This document shows positions 1 through 7,750 of a DNA stretch of 64,000 bases, one piece after another. Under the pieces are notes generated by a model. It searched no databases. It was not told the DNA's origin and saw only the letters and a program-made list of their open reading frames with translations. The stretch is taken from positions 3,348,001 to 3,412,000 of the forward strand of contig OY970187.1 of NCBI GenBank assembly GCA_963708165.1, written 5' to 3'. Source of the DNA: Rubricoccus sp963708165. GTDB taxonomy: Bacteria > Bacteroidota > Rhodothermia > Rhodothermales > Rubricoccaceae. Made by a program: the position numbers and the translations under genes. Each line of letters starts with the position of its first letter. Position 1 is the first letter of the stretch.

Positions 1-758
1 AGGATGACTACACGATGACGCCAGAGGCCTTGCGCGAGGCGATCACGGACCAGACGCGCGTGCTACTGTTCAACTCGCCCTCCAACCCGACCGGCGCCGT
101 GTACTCGCCCGAGCGCGTGCGCGAACTCGCCGCGGTCATCCGCGAGCACCCGCGCCTGCTCGTCGTCGCCGACGAGATCTACGCGCAGGTGCTCTTCGAC
201 GCCGAGCACCTCTCGATGGCGTCGCTGCCCGGCATGTTCGAGCGCACGATGACCGTCAACGGCTTCTCCAAAGCCTTCGCCATGACGGGCTGGCGGTTGG
301 GCTACGCCGCCGGACCGCTGTGGTGGTCGGGCGCGATGGCGACCATCCAAAGCCAGATCACGAGCGGCCCCTCGTCCATCTCGCAGAAGGCAGGCGTCGC
401 CGCGCTGCAGATGGACCCCGAGCCTCTGGCGACGATGGTGAGCGCCTTCCGCCAGAGGCGCGACGCGTTCCTGGCGCGGCTCAACGCTTTAGAGGGCGTC
501 CGCTGCCCCACCCCCGAGGGCGCCTTCTACCTCTTCCCAGACGTCTCGGCCTGCTACGGCAAAACGACCGCCTCTGGCGTGACAATCGAGGGGAGCGCCG
601 ACCTGTGCCTGTATCTGCTGGAGGACCATGGCGTGGCCCTGGTGCCCGGCGTCGCCTTCGGCGACGACAACGGCGTCCGCATCTCGTACGCCTCTGCGAT
701 GGAGGACCTCATGAAGGCCGCCGACCGCATCGAAGCTGGGCTCGCCGAGCTCTCGTAA
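1..758 (+). CDS. Class I/II pyridoxal-phosphate aminotransferase, 5' end cut by window
   Basis: C-terminal two thirds of a fold-type I aminotransferase, aspartate-aminotransferase-like. The reading frame is open to the window edge (codons for D-D-Y-T precede the first ATG at 15), so the true start lies upstream. Counting from that ATG, NPTG is at 24-27, ADEIY at 52-56 (the Asp that contacts the PLP ring nitrogen), and SKAFAMTGWRLGY carries the Schiff-base Lys at about 86. The GVRISYA segment near the end should contain the Arg that binds the substrate carboxylate. Substrate specificity cannot be read from the sequence. Two repeat copies (423, 451) lie inside the gene. Confidence 0.9.
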   Translation, partial: DDYTMTPEALREAITDQTRVLLFNSPSNPTGAVYSPERVRELAAVIREHPRLLVVADEIYAQVLFDAEHLSMASLPGMFERTMTVNGFSKAFAMTGWRLGYAAGPLWWSGAMATIQSQITSGPSSISQKAGVAALQMDPEPLATMVSAFRQRRDAFLARLNALEGVRCPTPEGAFYLFPDVSACYGKTTASGVTIEGSADLCLYLLEDHGVALVPGVAFGDDNGVRISYASAMEDLMKAADRIEAGLAELS

Positions 759-809
759 CCCGAGCCCTACCGGCAGACGTTCGGCTCCCGCCAGAGGCTG
801 CCTCTGGCG

Positions 810-1583
810 CTAGCGCGCCTTGCGCGAGATCCTGTCGGTGATACTCAGTGCCGGTCCGACGGGCACGAGCCGTGGCGCAAACGCTTGCAGCTTGGTGAGC
901 ACCCCCGGCACGACGCGGCGCGTGTTCCGCGCGAGCCCATCCAGGCCTTGCTGCGCGACCCGCTCGACAGGCTGGGCGCCTTTGAAAAATGCGTCGTTCA
1001 TCTCCGCGCGCTCGCCAAAGCCGGTGCGGACCGGACCGGGGCAGAGCGCCGAGACGTGCACGCCGGTGCTGCGCAGTTCGTAGTGCAGCGCGTCGGTAAA
1101 CGAGAGCACGTAGGCTTTGGTCGCCGCGTACACCGCCATCCGTGGGACCGGCGCGAACGCGCCCAGGCTCGCCACGTTGAGCACGCCCCCCGTGCCCCGC
1201 TCGGCCATGCCGGGCACCAAGCGCGCCGCGAGTTGCGTCAGCGCCGAGACGTTGAGCTCGGTCATGCCTCTGGCGCCAGAGGCGTGCTCCACAAACGGCC
1301 CCGCGATGCCGTAGCCCGCATTGTTGATGAGCACATCGACGGTTTCTCCGGCCTCGTGCACGCGGTCCACGAGCGCGTCGGCGCCCTCGGCGGGCTGCAA
1401 GTCGGCGGGGAAGACGAGCGCTAGAGGACCGAGCCGCGCGGCGAGCGTGTTGAGCGCGTCCTCGCGCCGGGCGACAAGCAGCACGCGCGCGCCGAGCGGC
1501 ATCAGCTGGCGCGCCATTTCCAGGCCGATGCCCGAGGACGCGCCGGTGAGGAGCACCGTCTTGCCGCGGTAGTAGTCGGTCAC
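810..1583 (-). CDS. SDR family NAD(P)-dependent oxidoreductase
   Basis: A 257-residue classical short-chain dehydrogenase. The cofactor loop TGASSGIG is at 13-20, NNAG at 87-90, and the catalytic triad is Ser139, Tyr152 and Lys156 (YAATK). I chose the GTG at 1583 because the sequence before it lacks SDR features and would overlap the divergent prmC. A pyrimidine-rich CCTCCCCCCCTC leader precedes the start in place of a Shine-Dalgarno sequence. Residues 101-106 are ASGARG, encoded by a palindromic repeat copy at 1265-1283 in a loop before the catalytic Ser. The substrate is unknown. Confidence 0.85.
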   Translation of the reverse strand: MTDYYRGKTVLLTGASSGIGLEMARQLMPLGARVLLVARREDALNTLAARLGPLALVFPADLQPAEGADALVDRVHEAGETVDVLINNAGYGIAGPFVEHASGARGMTELNVSALTQLAARLVPGMAERGTGGVLNVASLGAFAPVPRMAVYAATKAYVLSFTDALHYELRSTGVHVSALCPGPVRTGFGERAEMNDAFFKGAQPVERVAQQGLDGLARNTRRVVPGVLTKLQAFAPRLVPVGPALSITDRISRKAR

Positions 1584-1641
1584 GGGTGGCAGGGGAAGAG
1601 GGGGGAGGCGAGCTTGCGAGTCACGATACTCCGCTGCCCGC

Positions 1642-2549
1642 ATGACCCGGCTCGAATTCTTGACGACGGCAACGGCCCGCCTCGCCGCCTCTGGCGTGGA
1701 CGACGCGCGCCGCAACGCGGAGTGGATCGTGGAAGACGCGACCGGCGCCTCGCGCGCCACAGTCTACGCGCGCCCAGACGTGCCTCTGGCGCCAGAGGCT
1801 GAGCGCGCAATGGATGCGATGGTAGAGCGCCGAGCCTCTGGCGAACCCATCCAGTATATCCTCGGTCACGCAGAGTTCATGGCGCTTCGGCTAGAGGTCG
1901 CGCCCGGCGTTCTCATCCCACGGCCCGAGACCGAAGAAGTCGTCGAAGCCGCGCTGCTCCAGATCGCAGACTGCGCCGAGCCCTGGGTGCTCGATGTCGG
2001 CACCGGGAGCGGCGCCATCGCGCTTGCCATCGCCCACGCGCGCCCGGATGCCACGGTTTTCGCCGCCGACGTGTCGCCAGAGGCTCTCGCCATCGCGGCC
2101 CGCAACGCCAACGCCAGCGGCCTCGATGTGTCGTTCGTCTGCGCCGATGCGCTGCGCCCGCAGTTCGCCGAGCGCGTGCCGCCAGCCTTCGACCTCATCG
2201 TGAGCAATCCGCCCTACGTGCCTCTGGCGGAGCAGCCCAGTCTCCAGCGCGAAGTGCGAGATCACGAGCCCGGACTGGCGCTGTTCGTGCCCGACGCCGA
2301 CCCTCTGGTGTTTTACCGCGCCCTCGCAGGTCACGCCAGTGGCCTCTTGCGCCCCAGCGGTTTGCGCCGGCAGTTTGCGCCGGCGGCTCACGCTCCGGCG
2401 GGTGGCTCGTCGTGGAAACCCACGCCGACCACGGCAAGGCCGTCCGCGACCTCTTCGCAGCCTCAGGCTTCGTCGATGCCGAACTCCGCGCCGACCTCTC
2501 GGGCCGCGACCGGATCGCTCTCGCTCGCGCGCCAGAGGCCGCGGCGTAG
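1642..2549 (+). CDS. prmC: Peptide chain release factor N5-glutamine methyltransferase, frameshifted
   Basis: PrmC (HemK) methylates the GGQ glutamine of release factors. The N-terminal helical domain is followed by VLIPRPETE (90-98), the SAM loop DVGTGSG (118-124) and the catalytic NPPY (189-192). After LLRPSG (about 2357) the frame goes wrong. The expected GWLVVETHADHG and the rest of the family's C-terminus continue in another frame from 2397 to the TAG at 2547-2549. Removing about 41 bp (2356-2396), which hold two copies of GTTTGCGCCGGC, restores one frame giving 288 residues, the normal family length. This is either a real inactivating insertion or an assembly artefact. Confidence 0.85.
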
Positions 2550-2608
2550 CGCCTCTGGCGCCAGAGGCGGAGTCACGCCAGGGGTTCTCGACCTTCGCCA
2601 GAGGCGGG

Positions 2609-3589
2609 TCAGGCGTCGCCGCGAGAGGTGTCGAGGCGCATCTCGCTGAGCGCCACGCCGCCGTTGGGCCCGAAGTCCAACGTGCGGATCGGGAAGGGAA
2701 TCGTGATCTCCTCGCGGTCGAAGGCCACCTTGAGCGCCTTGATGGCCTGGCTCTGCGCGTCGAGAAAGTCGGTTTGCTTGTTGAAGTCCACCCAGAAGCG
2801 GAGCGTGAAGTTGATCGACGAGTCGCCGAACTCATTGAAGTACAACTGCACCGGCCGGGCTGCGTTGCGCACACTCAAGCTCTCGATGGCCTCCACCGCG
2901 ACGCGCTCGGCCTTTTCCAGATCGTCGCCGTAGCCTACGCCGCAGCCCAGGTCCACGCGGCGGTGCCGCGTCGCGGAGTAGTTCACGATGGGGTCCTGAA
3001 AGACCTTCGAGTTGGGAATGATGACCGTCTGCCCCTGAAACGTCTCCACGAGTGTGCTCCTGAGCGTGAGCTCCTTGACGATGCCCATGTGCCCGTTGGT
3101 CTCGATAATCTGCCCGACAGTAAACGGGTTGCGCACAGCCATCAGCACGCCTGCGATAAAGTTGCTCGCGATGTCCTGAAACGCAAAACCCAGCGCGAGG
3201 CCCACCACGCCGGCACCGGCCAGCAGCGTCGTCACCACGCCTGAAAGTTTGAGCGTGTCGAGCGCGATAAACGTGCCCGCCGCCAGCACGACGACGTAGG
3301 CGACCGTGCCCAGCAGGTCGACCACGTTGCGGGCCGCTGGCGCGTTGCTCGTCACCTTTTCCAGGACCCGCTTGACCACCCGCCGGACAATCTTGGCGAC
3401 AAACGCCGCCGCCATCACGATCAGCACCGCGATCACAATGTTGGGCAGCAGCAAGATCAGTTCGCGCACCCACCCCTCCAGCTTGTCGACGAGGTCGGTA
3501 AACATCCCGCTGAGGCTCTGAGGCTCGGCTGCCGCATCTTCAGCGGCGAGGGCGGCGGCAACGGTCGAGGTGTCGGAGACGGTCTGCAT
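2609..3589 (-). CDS. MscS-family small-conductance mechanosensitive channel
   Basis: A 326-residue inner-membrane channel that releases solutes on hypo-osmotic shock. Hydrophobic segments lie at roughly 46-66 and 93-112, and the pore-lining third segment is at about 118-150 with the Gly/Ala-rich family signature around GLALGFAFQDIASNFIAG. The cytoplasmic beta domain follows, with the VIIPNSKVF motif. The ATG at 3589 is chosen over a longer frame to 3679, whose N-terminus is repeat-encoded low-complexity sequence. It converges with prmC, and a TATCTTGG box lies about 20 bp upstream of the start. Confidence 0.9.
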   Translation of the reverse strand: MQTVSDTSTVAAALAAEDAAAEPQSLSGMFTDLVDKLEGWVRELILLLPNIVIAVLIVMAAAFVAKIVRRVVKRVLEKVTSNAPAARNVVDLLGTVAYVVVLAAGTFIALDTLKLSGVVTTLLAGAGVVGLALGFAFQDIASNFIAGVLMAVRNPFTVGQIIETNGHMGIVKELTLRSTLVETFQGQTVIIPNSKVFQDPIVNYSATRHRRVDLGCGVGYGDDLEKAERVAVEAIESLSVRNAARPVQLYFNEFGDSSINFTLRFWVDFNKQTDFLDAQSQAIKALKVAFDREEITIPFPIRTLDFGPNGGVALSEMRLDTSRGDA

Positions 3590-3609
3590 AGGCGGGTTCA
3601 GGTGGGGCG

Positions 3610-3617
3610 CCAAGATA
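3610..3617 (-). promoter_or_regulatory. Candidate -7 promoter box (TATCTTGG) for the MscS gene
   Basis: Reads TATCTTGG on the minus strand, 21 bp before the ATG at 3589. It resembles the Bacteroidota -7 consensus TAnnTTTG. No -33 element is visible. Confidence 0.45.
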
Positions 3618-3819
3618 GCGGGACCCGAGCGCCGCCTGAGTGCCTGAACGCACACGCGGCCTCTGGCGCCAGAGGCCACAGCGTGTTAAGGCTATGTTTG
3701 CTCGAAACGGATGGGATCTCGCACCGTAGCGGTGCTCCGCCACTCCGCCTCCCCTCGGCGTCCGCCAGAGGCTTGCTTTTTCTCCCCTCGACCTCTTCAG
3801 GCTGCGCGCCTGCCCGACT

Positions 3820-4236
3820 GTGTTCATCAACGAGTTTTCCCACGAGCAGCGAAGCGCCTTTCTCGTCCTCGCGCGCCAGATCATCGACGCCGACGACCGG
3901 CTTACGCTTCCCGAGGTCGAGACGCTGGACCGGCTCTACGCCGAGTCTGGCGTGGAGGCGGAGCACGCCGACGCGCCCAGCGCCGCGGGCGACCTCAACC
4001 TCCTGTTCTCGAGCGAACGCGCGCGCTCGGTCGTGCTGGTAGAACTGCTGCTCGTCGCGTTCTCGGACGGCAACCTGCACCCGCGCGAGGAAGCCGCGAT
4101 CCAAAAGGTGGCGGCCCGCCTGCAGATCGATCAGGGCACATGGAGCCACATCCTGGACTGGTCGCACCGCTACGCCGCGCTCGCCTCCGAGGCACGCTCG
4201 TTCGGGCGCCAACGCTCTGTCACCGCCGACGACTAA
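3820..4236 (+). CDS. TerB-like (tellurite-resistance fold) small protein
   Basis: A 138-residue, mostly helical acidic protein starting at GTG 3820. Two similar halves, FINEFSHEQRSAFLVLARQIIDADDRL (split about residue 27) and the later VELLLVAFSDGNLHPREEAAI, resemble the TerB/DjlA-type fold in which paired acidic helix starts may bind metal. It has no signal peptide, so a cytoplasmic location is inferred. The family call rests on this pattern only, and the function is not known. Confidence 0.6.
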   Translation: MFINEFSHEQRSAFLVLARQIIDADDRLTLPEVETLDRLYAESGVEAEHADAPSAAGDLNLLFSSERARSVVLVELLLVAFSDGNLHPREEAAIQKVAARLQIDQGTWSHILDWSHRYAALASEARSFGRQRSVTADD

Positions 4237-4274
4237 GGGAAGACCCTCGGAAGGCGGGGCCTCTGGCGCGTCGG

Positions 4275-4282
4275 TAGCTTTG
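4275..4282 (+). promoter_or_regulatory. Candidate -7 promoter box (TAGCTTTG) for the phosphohexomutase
   Basis: A perfect match to the Bacteroidota -7 consensus TAnnTTTG, 36 bp before the ATG at 4318. A repeat copy (4259-4268) ends 6 bp upstream of it. Confidence 0.5.
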
Positions 4283-4317
4283 GCGGCTGCCTCGCACATC
4301 TGCCTTCCCCCTTGCTC

Positions 4318-5724
4318 ATGTCCGACATTCGGTTCGGAACCGACGGCTGGCGCGCCGTCATCGGAGACACGTACACGTTTGCAAACCTCACGCGCGTCGC
4401 CCTCGGGACGGCCGCGTGGCTGCGCACCCAGTCCGAGACCCCCAGTGTGGTGATCGGCTACGACACGCGCTTTCTGGGCACCGAGTTCGCCCATCACGTC
4501 GCGCGCGTGCTCGCCTCCGAAGGCATCCGTGTGCGCCTCGCGGACTCGTACGTCACTACGCCCGCCGTCAGTTGGGCCACACAGGACGGCGAGCACACGG
4601 CAGGCATTGTCATCACGGCGAGCCACAACCCGCCGTCGTACAACGGGTTCAAAATCAAGGCGTCCTTCGGCGGCCCCGCCTCGCCCGAGCAGGTCCGCGC
4701 CGTAGAGGCCGAGATCCCCGCCTCTGGCGAGAGCTACACCGCCAGAGGCTATGACGAGTTGGTTGATGAGGGGCTCATCGAGACGTTCGACCTGCGCGCG
4801 GGCTACGTCGGCCTCTTGCGCCAGAGGCTGGATCTGGAGGCGATCAAGGAGGCAGGCGTGCGCGTGGCCTACGACGCGATGTACGGCGCCGGACAGGGCA
4901 TCGTCGCCGAACTGCTCGGCGCGCCTCGGACGGTCGAGCTGCACCACGACCTCAATCCCGGCATGCACGGCCGCGCGCCGGAGCCCATCGAGCGCAATCT
5001 GGAGGAGCTGATGGAGGCTGTGCCCGCGCAAAACTGCACGATGGGCCTCGCGACCGACGGCGATGCGGACCGCATCGGCTTGGTGGATGAGGAGGGCGTG
5101 TTTGTGGACTCGCACAAGATTTTGGCCTTGCTGGTCAAGTACCTCCACCAGGAAAAGGGTATGAGCGGAAGCGTCGTTAAGACATTTTCCACGACCGACA
5201 TGCTCGCCAAGATGGGCAAGGCGTACCGCCTGGACGTGGAGACGACGCCTATCGGGTTCAAGTACATCGCGCCGATGATCATCGACGGCGACGTGCTCGT
5301 CGGTGGTGAAGAATCCGGCGGCATCGCGGTCAAGGGGCACGTGCCCGAGCGCGACGGCCTGTTCATTGGCCTGACGGTGCTGGAGATGATCGTCAAGCGC
5401 GAGCGCGCACTCTCGGGCCTCGTGCGCGAGCTCATGGACGAGTTCGGCCCGCACTACCAAGCGCGTTCTGACCTCCACACCACGCCCGAGCGCAAAGAGG
5501 CCGTGCTGGCCGAACTCGACGCGAAAGGCATGAAGCAGGTCGACGGCGCAGACGTGGTCTCGACCGAGAACCTGGACGGCTTCAAGTTCCGCACCGAGAC
5601 CGGCTGGCTCATGTTCAGACCGTCGGGGACGGAGCCCGTCCTGCGCATCTACTCCGAGGCCGAGTCCCAGGACAAGGCCGAGGCGATGGTGGCCTCTGGC
5701 GTCGCGTTCGTGGAAAACGGCTAG
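4318..5724 (+). CDS. Phosphoglucomutase/phosphomannomutase family protein
   Basis: A 468-residue alpha-D-phosphohexomutase that interconverts hexose 1- and 6-phosphates for sugar activation and wall or glycan synthesis. Landmarks in order are FGTDGWR at the N-terminus, the phosphoserine loop TASHNPP (Ser about 102), the Mg-binding loop DGDADRIG, the sugar-binding GEESGG and the phosphate-binding RPSGTEP near the end. The ATG at 4318 fits the usual N-terminus (MSDIRFGTDGWR); a TTG two codons earlier is possible. Phosphoglucomutase versus phosphomannomutase activity cannot be decided from sequence. A repeat-built terminator follows the stop. Confidence 0.9.
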   Translation: MSDIRFGTDGWRAVIGDTYTFANLTRVALGTAAWLRTQSETPSVVIGYDTRFLGTEFAHHVARVLASEGIRVRLADSYVTTPAVSWATQDGEHTAGIVITASHNPPSYNGFKIKASFGGPASPEQVRAVEAEIPASGESYTARGYDELVDEGLIETFDLRAGYVGLLRQRLDLEAIKEAGVRVAYDAMYGAGQGIVAELLGAPRTVELHHDLNPGMHGRAPEPIERNLEELMEAVPAQNCTMGLATDGDADRIGLVDEEGVFVDSHKILALLVKYLHQEKGMSGSVVKTFSTTDMLAKMGKAYRLDVETTPIGFKYIAPMIIDGDVLVGGEESGGIAVKGHVPERDGLFIGLTVLEMIVKRERALSGLVRELMDEFGPHYQARSDLHTTPERKEAVLAELDAKGMKQVDGADVVSTENLDGFKFRTETGWLMFRPSGTEPVLRIYSEAESQDKAEAMVASGVAFVENG

Positions 5725-5748
5725 GCGGCACCAGCCACCCCCAGTCTG

Positions 5749-5780
5749 GCCTCTGGCGTGTTCGCGCCAGAGGCTTTTTT
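5749..5780 (+). terminator. Rho-independent terminator made of an inverted repeat pair
   Basis: GCCTCTGGCG (5749-5758) and CGCCAGAGGC (5765-5774) form a perfect 10-bp stem with a 6-nt loop, followed directly by six Ts (5775-5780). It lies 25 bp after the phosphohexomutase stop codon and is built entirely from two copies of the dispersed decamer. Confidence 0.85.
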
Positions 5781-5813
5781 GTGCGCCTCTGGCGCCAGAG
5801 GCGCGGCTGTTCG

Positions 5814-6458
5814 CTACGCCAGAGGCTCGGTTTCCAATGCCGCCGCCTGATCCAAGGCCTGCACGAGCACCTCGGGCGGCTGAGCGCCCGAGACGGCAAG
5901 CCGTCCGTTCAGCACCACGAACGGCACGCCGCGGACGCCCACGCGCGCCGCGTCGGCCTGCGCGGACTCCACCTCGTCGCGGAAGCGGTCGCCCGCCAGA
6001 AGCGCGCGGGCCTCTGGCGCCGGCACGCCAGCCCGCTCAGTCATTTCGACCAGGTGATCCGCGTTGCCCAGGTCGCGGCCTTCGGCGAAGTAGCCGTCGA
6101 ACAGAGACCGGGCGGTTTCCCACGTGAGGCCGTGCTCGGCGCCGAGTAGAACGAGCCGGTGCGCGTTGGCCGTGTTGGGCGCGCCGTGCAACCGCGCGAA
6201 GTCGAACCGCGCGCCAGCGGACTCACCCGCGCGCTCCACGTGCGCAAAGGCCGCGGCCATCGCGTCTTCGCCGCCGAACTTATCTGTAAAGAACGGGCGC
6301 ATCGGCAGGCCCTCTTCGGGAATACCGGGCTGAAGCTGAAACGGCCGCCAGCGGACCTCTGGCGAGAGATCCGGGCGCGCGTCCAGCGCTGTGCGAAGGT
6401 GCGCCTCGCCAATAGAGCACCACGGGCAGGCGATGTCGGCGTACACGTCGAGGGTCAT
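5814..6458 (-). CDS. DsbA-family oxidoreductase, FrnE-like
   Basis: A 214-residue thioredoxin-fold protein with the motif CPWCSIG at 11-17, the FrnE/2-hydroxychromene-2-carboxylate isomerase type of DsbA domain. The cis-Pro loop is GVRGVPF near residue 175. There is no signal peptide, so it should act in the cytoplasm as a dithiol oxidoreductase or isomerase. The ATG at 6458 starts directly in the first beta strand. It converges with the phosphohexomutase gene. The substrate is unknown. Confidence 0.85.
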   Translation of the reverse strand: MTLDVYADIACPWCSIGEAHLRTALDARPDLSPEVRWRPFQLQPGIPEEGLPMRPFFTDKFGGEDAMAAAFAHVERAGESAGARFDFARLHGAPNTANAHRLVLLGAEHGLTWETARSLFDGYFAEGRDLGNADHLVEMTERAGVPAPEARALLAGDRFRDEVESAQADAARVGVRGVPFVVLNGRLAVSGAQPPEVLVQALDQAAALETEPLA

Positions 6459-6511
6459 AGAACAGGTCGGCTGCGCCAGAGGCCCTGGCAGGTTGTGCCT
6501 CTGGCGGGTGG

Positions 6512-7156
6512 TCAGGAGGTGGCTTTGATCATCGGCGCTTCGCCAGAGGCTTCAGCGGAGGTCGCACAGCGCAGCATGTAGTCGGCCACGTCGGCGCGGG
6601 AGACGCTTTCGCCGGGTCCCATCGCGAAGAGGCCCGTGTCGTAGCGGCCGGTCTTGGGGCCGTCGGTCAGGCGCGGCGCGCGGACTGCGGTCCAGTCCAG
6701 ACCGGAAACACGGAACAGGTCGACGTGACGTTCCGAGTCGCGCAGCATCGTGCCGACGACGAGCTTCATGATGCCGCGCAAGATTTTGGGCGCGAGCCCC
6801 GGCGGGTCGGCGGGATCGGGCACGCCTGCGCCTGTCAGCGTGATCACGCGCGTCACGTCGTGCCGTTTCATCGCCGCGATCGTGTTTTCGGCCGCGCGGA
6901 CCATGATGTCGTCGGTGGAGGTTTTGGTGTGGCCGAGCGCCAGAAGGACGGCGTCGGCGCCCTCCACGATCTTGGCTACGTCGGCGGCGTCTGTGGCGTC
7001 GCCCTTGGAGACGGTGAGGCGGTCGGCGCCAGAGGCCGGTGCGGTAAGCGTCTCTGGCGAGCGCGCGAGCGCATGGACGGTGTGGCCTGCGTCGAGGGCC
7101 TGTTGGATGAGGGGGCGGCCGGTGCGTCCGGTGGCGCCGAGGATTGCGAGGTGCAT
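6512..7156 (-). CDS. NmrA-like/atypical SDR NAD(P)H-binding protein
   Basis: A 214-residue Rossmann protein beginning MHLAILGATGRTGR, the GxxGxxG dinucleotide loop of the NmrA/SDR5 group (NAD(P)H-binding domain, YwnB/YesF type). It lacks a clear YxxxK pair, as is usual for the atypical SDRs. The ATG at 7156 is preferred to the longer frame to 7243, which would overlap the HxlR gene. It is transcribed divergently from that regulator with 85 bp between starts, a classic regulator-target layout. It probably acts on quinones or electrophiles, which is an inference from that pairing. Confidence 0.8.
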   Translation of the reverse strand: MHLAILGATGRTGRPLIQQALDAGHTVHALARSPETLTAPASGADRLTVSKGDATDAADVAKIVEGADAVLLALGHTKTSTDDIMVRAAENTIAAMKRHDVTRVITLTGAGVPDPADPPGLAPKILRGIMKLVVGTMLRDSERHVDLFRVSGLDWTAVRAPRLTDGPKTGRYDTGLFAMGPGESVSRADVADYMLRCATSAEASGEAPMIKATS

Positions 7157-7241
7157 AGGAAACGAGGGTGGTTTGCCGTCGTAAAGGGGAACCCGCAGCC
7201 CGGTTTCCATTTCGGTACCCTCGCGGAAACCACCTGTGCCC

Positions 7242-7610
7242 ATGTCGCCCCGCCGCTACGGAGATCCGTGCCCCGTCACCGCCGCCCTGGGCAGCGTGAC
7301 CGGCAAGTGGGAGCCTGCCATCCTCGGCCGACTGGCGCACGGCCCGTCGCGCTTCGGCGCGCTCCGCGAAGCCGTCCGCGCCGACGACGGCACGGTTCCC
7401 ACAGCCAAGGTGCTCGCCAACGCGCTCCGGCGCCTCGCCCGCGCTGACCTGGTCCGCCGCGAGGCCTCTGGCGAGCGCGCCCCGCGCTACCGCCTTACCG
7501 AGCGCGGCGAGACGCTGATCCCCGTCTTGGACGCGCTCGGCCGGTGGGCTGTGTCGCCAGAGGCTCCAGGCTCAGACACTGCGTCGCCAGAGGCCTCTGG
7601 CGACGCGTAG
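7242..7610 (+). CDS. HxlR-family winged-helix transcriptional regulator
   Basis: A 122-residue HxlR-type (DUF24) regulator. The N-terminal Cys in GDPCPV (about residue 9), known as the redox or electrophile sensor in HypR/YodB relatives, is followed by the family signature GKWEPAILGRLAHGPSRFGAL and the recognition wing EASGERAPRYRLTERG. The start is the ATG at 7242, six bases after an in-frame GTG. The last 15 residues (SPEAPGSDTASPEASGDA region) are repeat-encoded and add a tail beyond the normal domain. It probably controls the divergent NmrA-like gene. Confidence 0.85.
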   Translation: MSPRRYGDPCPVTAALGSVTGKWEPAILGRLAHGPSRFGALREAVRADDGTVPTAKVLANALRRLARADLVRREASGERAPRYRLTERGETLIPVLDALGRWAVSPEAPGSDTASPEASGDA

Positions 7611-7698
7611 CGCTCGTAGCCGCGCGCCCCGCCAGAGGCGGAGAAGGGAACGCTCGCGGCCTCGCGGCATCCAAACGGAAGCGATTCCGCCCGGCAGG

Positions 7699-7711
7699 TT
7701 AACAGCGTTAA
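7699..7711. promoter_or_regulatory. AT-rich inverted repeat TTAAC-AGC-GTTAA upstream of fadN
   Basis: A perfect 5-bp inverted repeat with a 3-bp spacer, in an otherwise very GC-rich region, 40 bp before the fadN start. The position suits an operator for a fatty-acid-responsive repressor, but no regulator is encoded nearby and the assignment is speculative. Confidence 0.35.
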
Positions 7712-7750
7712 TCTCCGGCCCGACCTCAGCCATTCTCCCGACCCGTCTCG

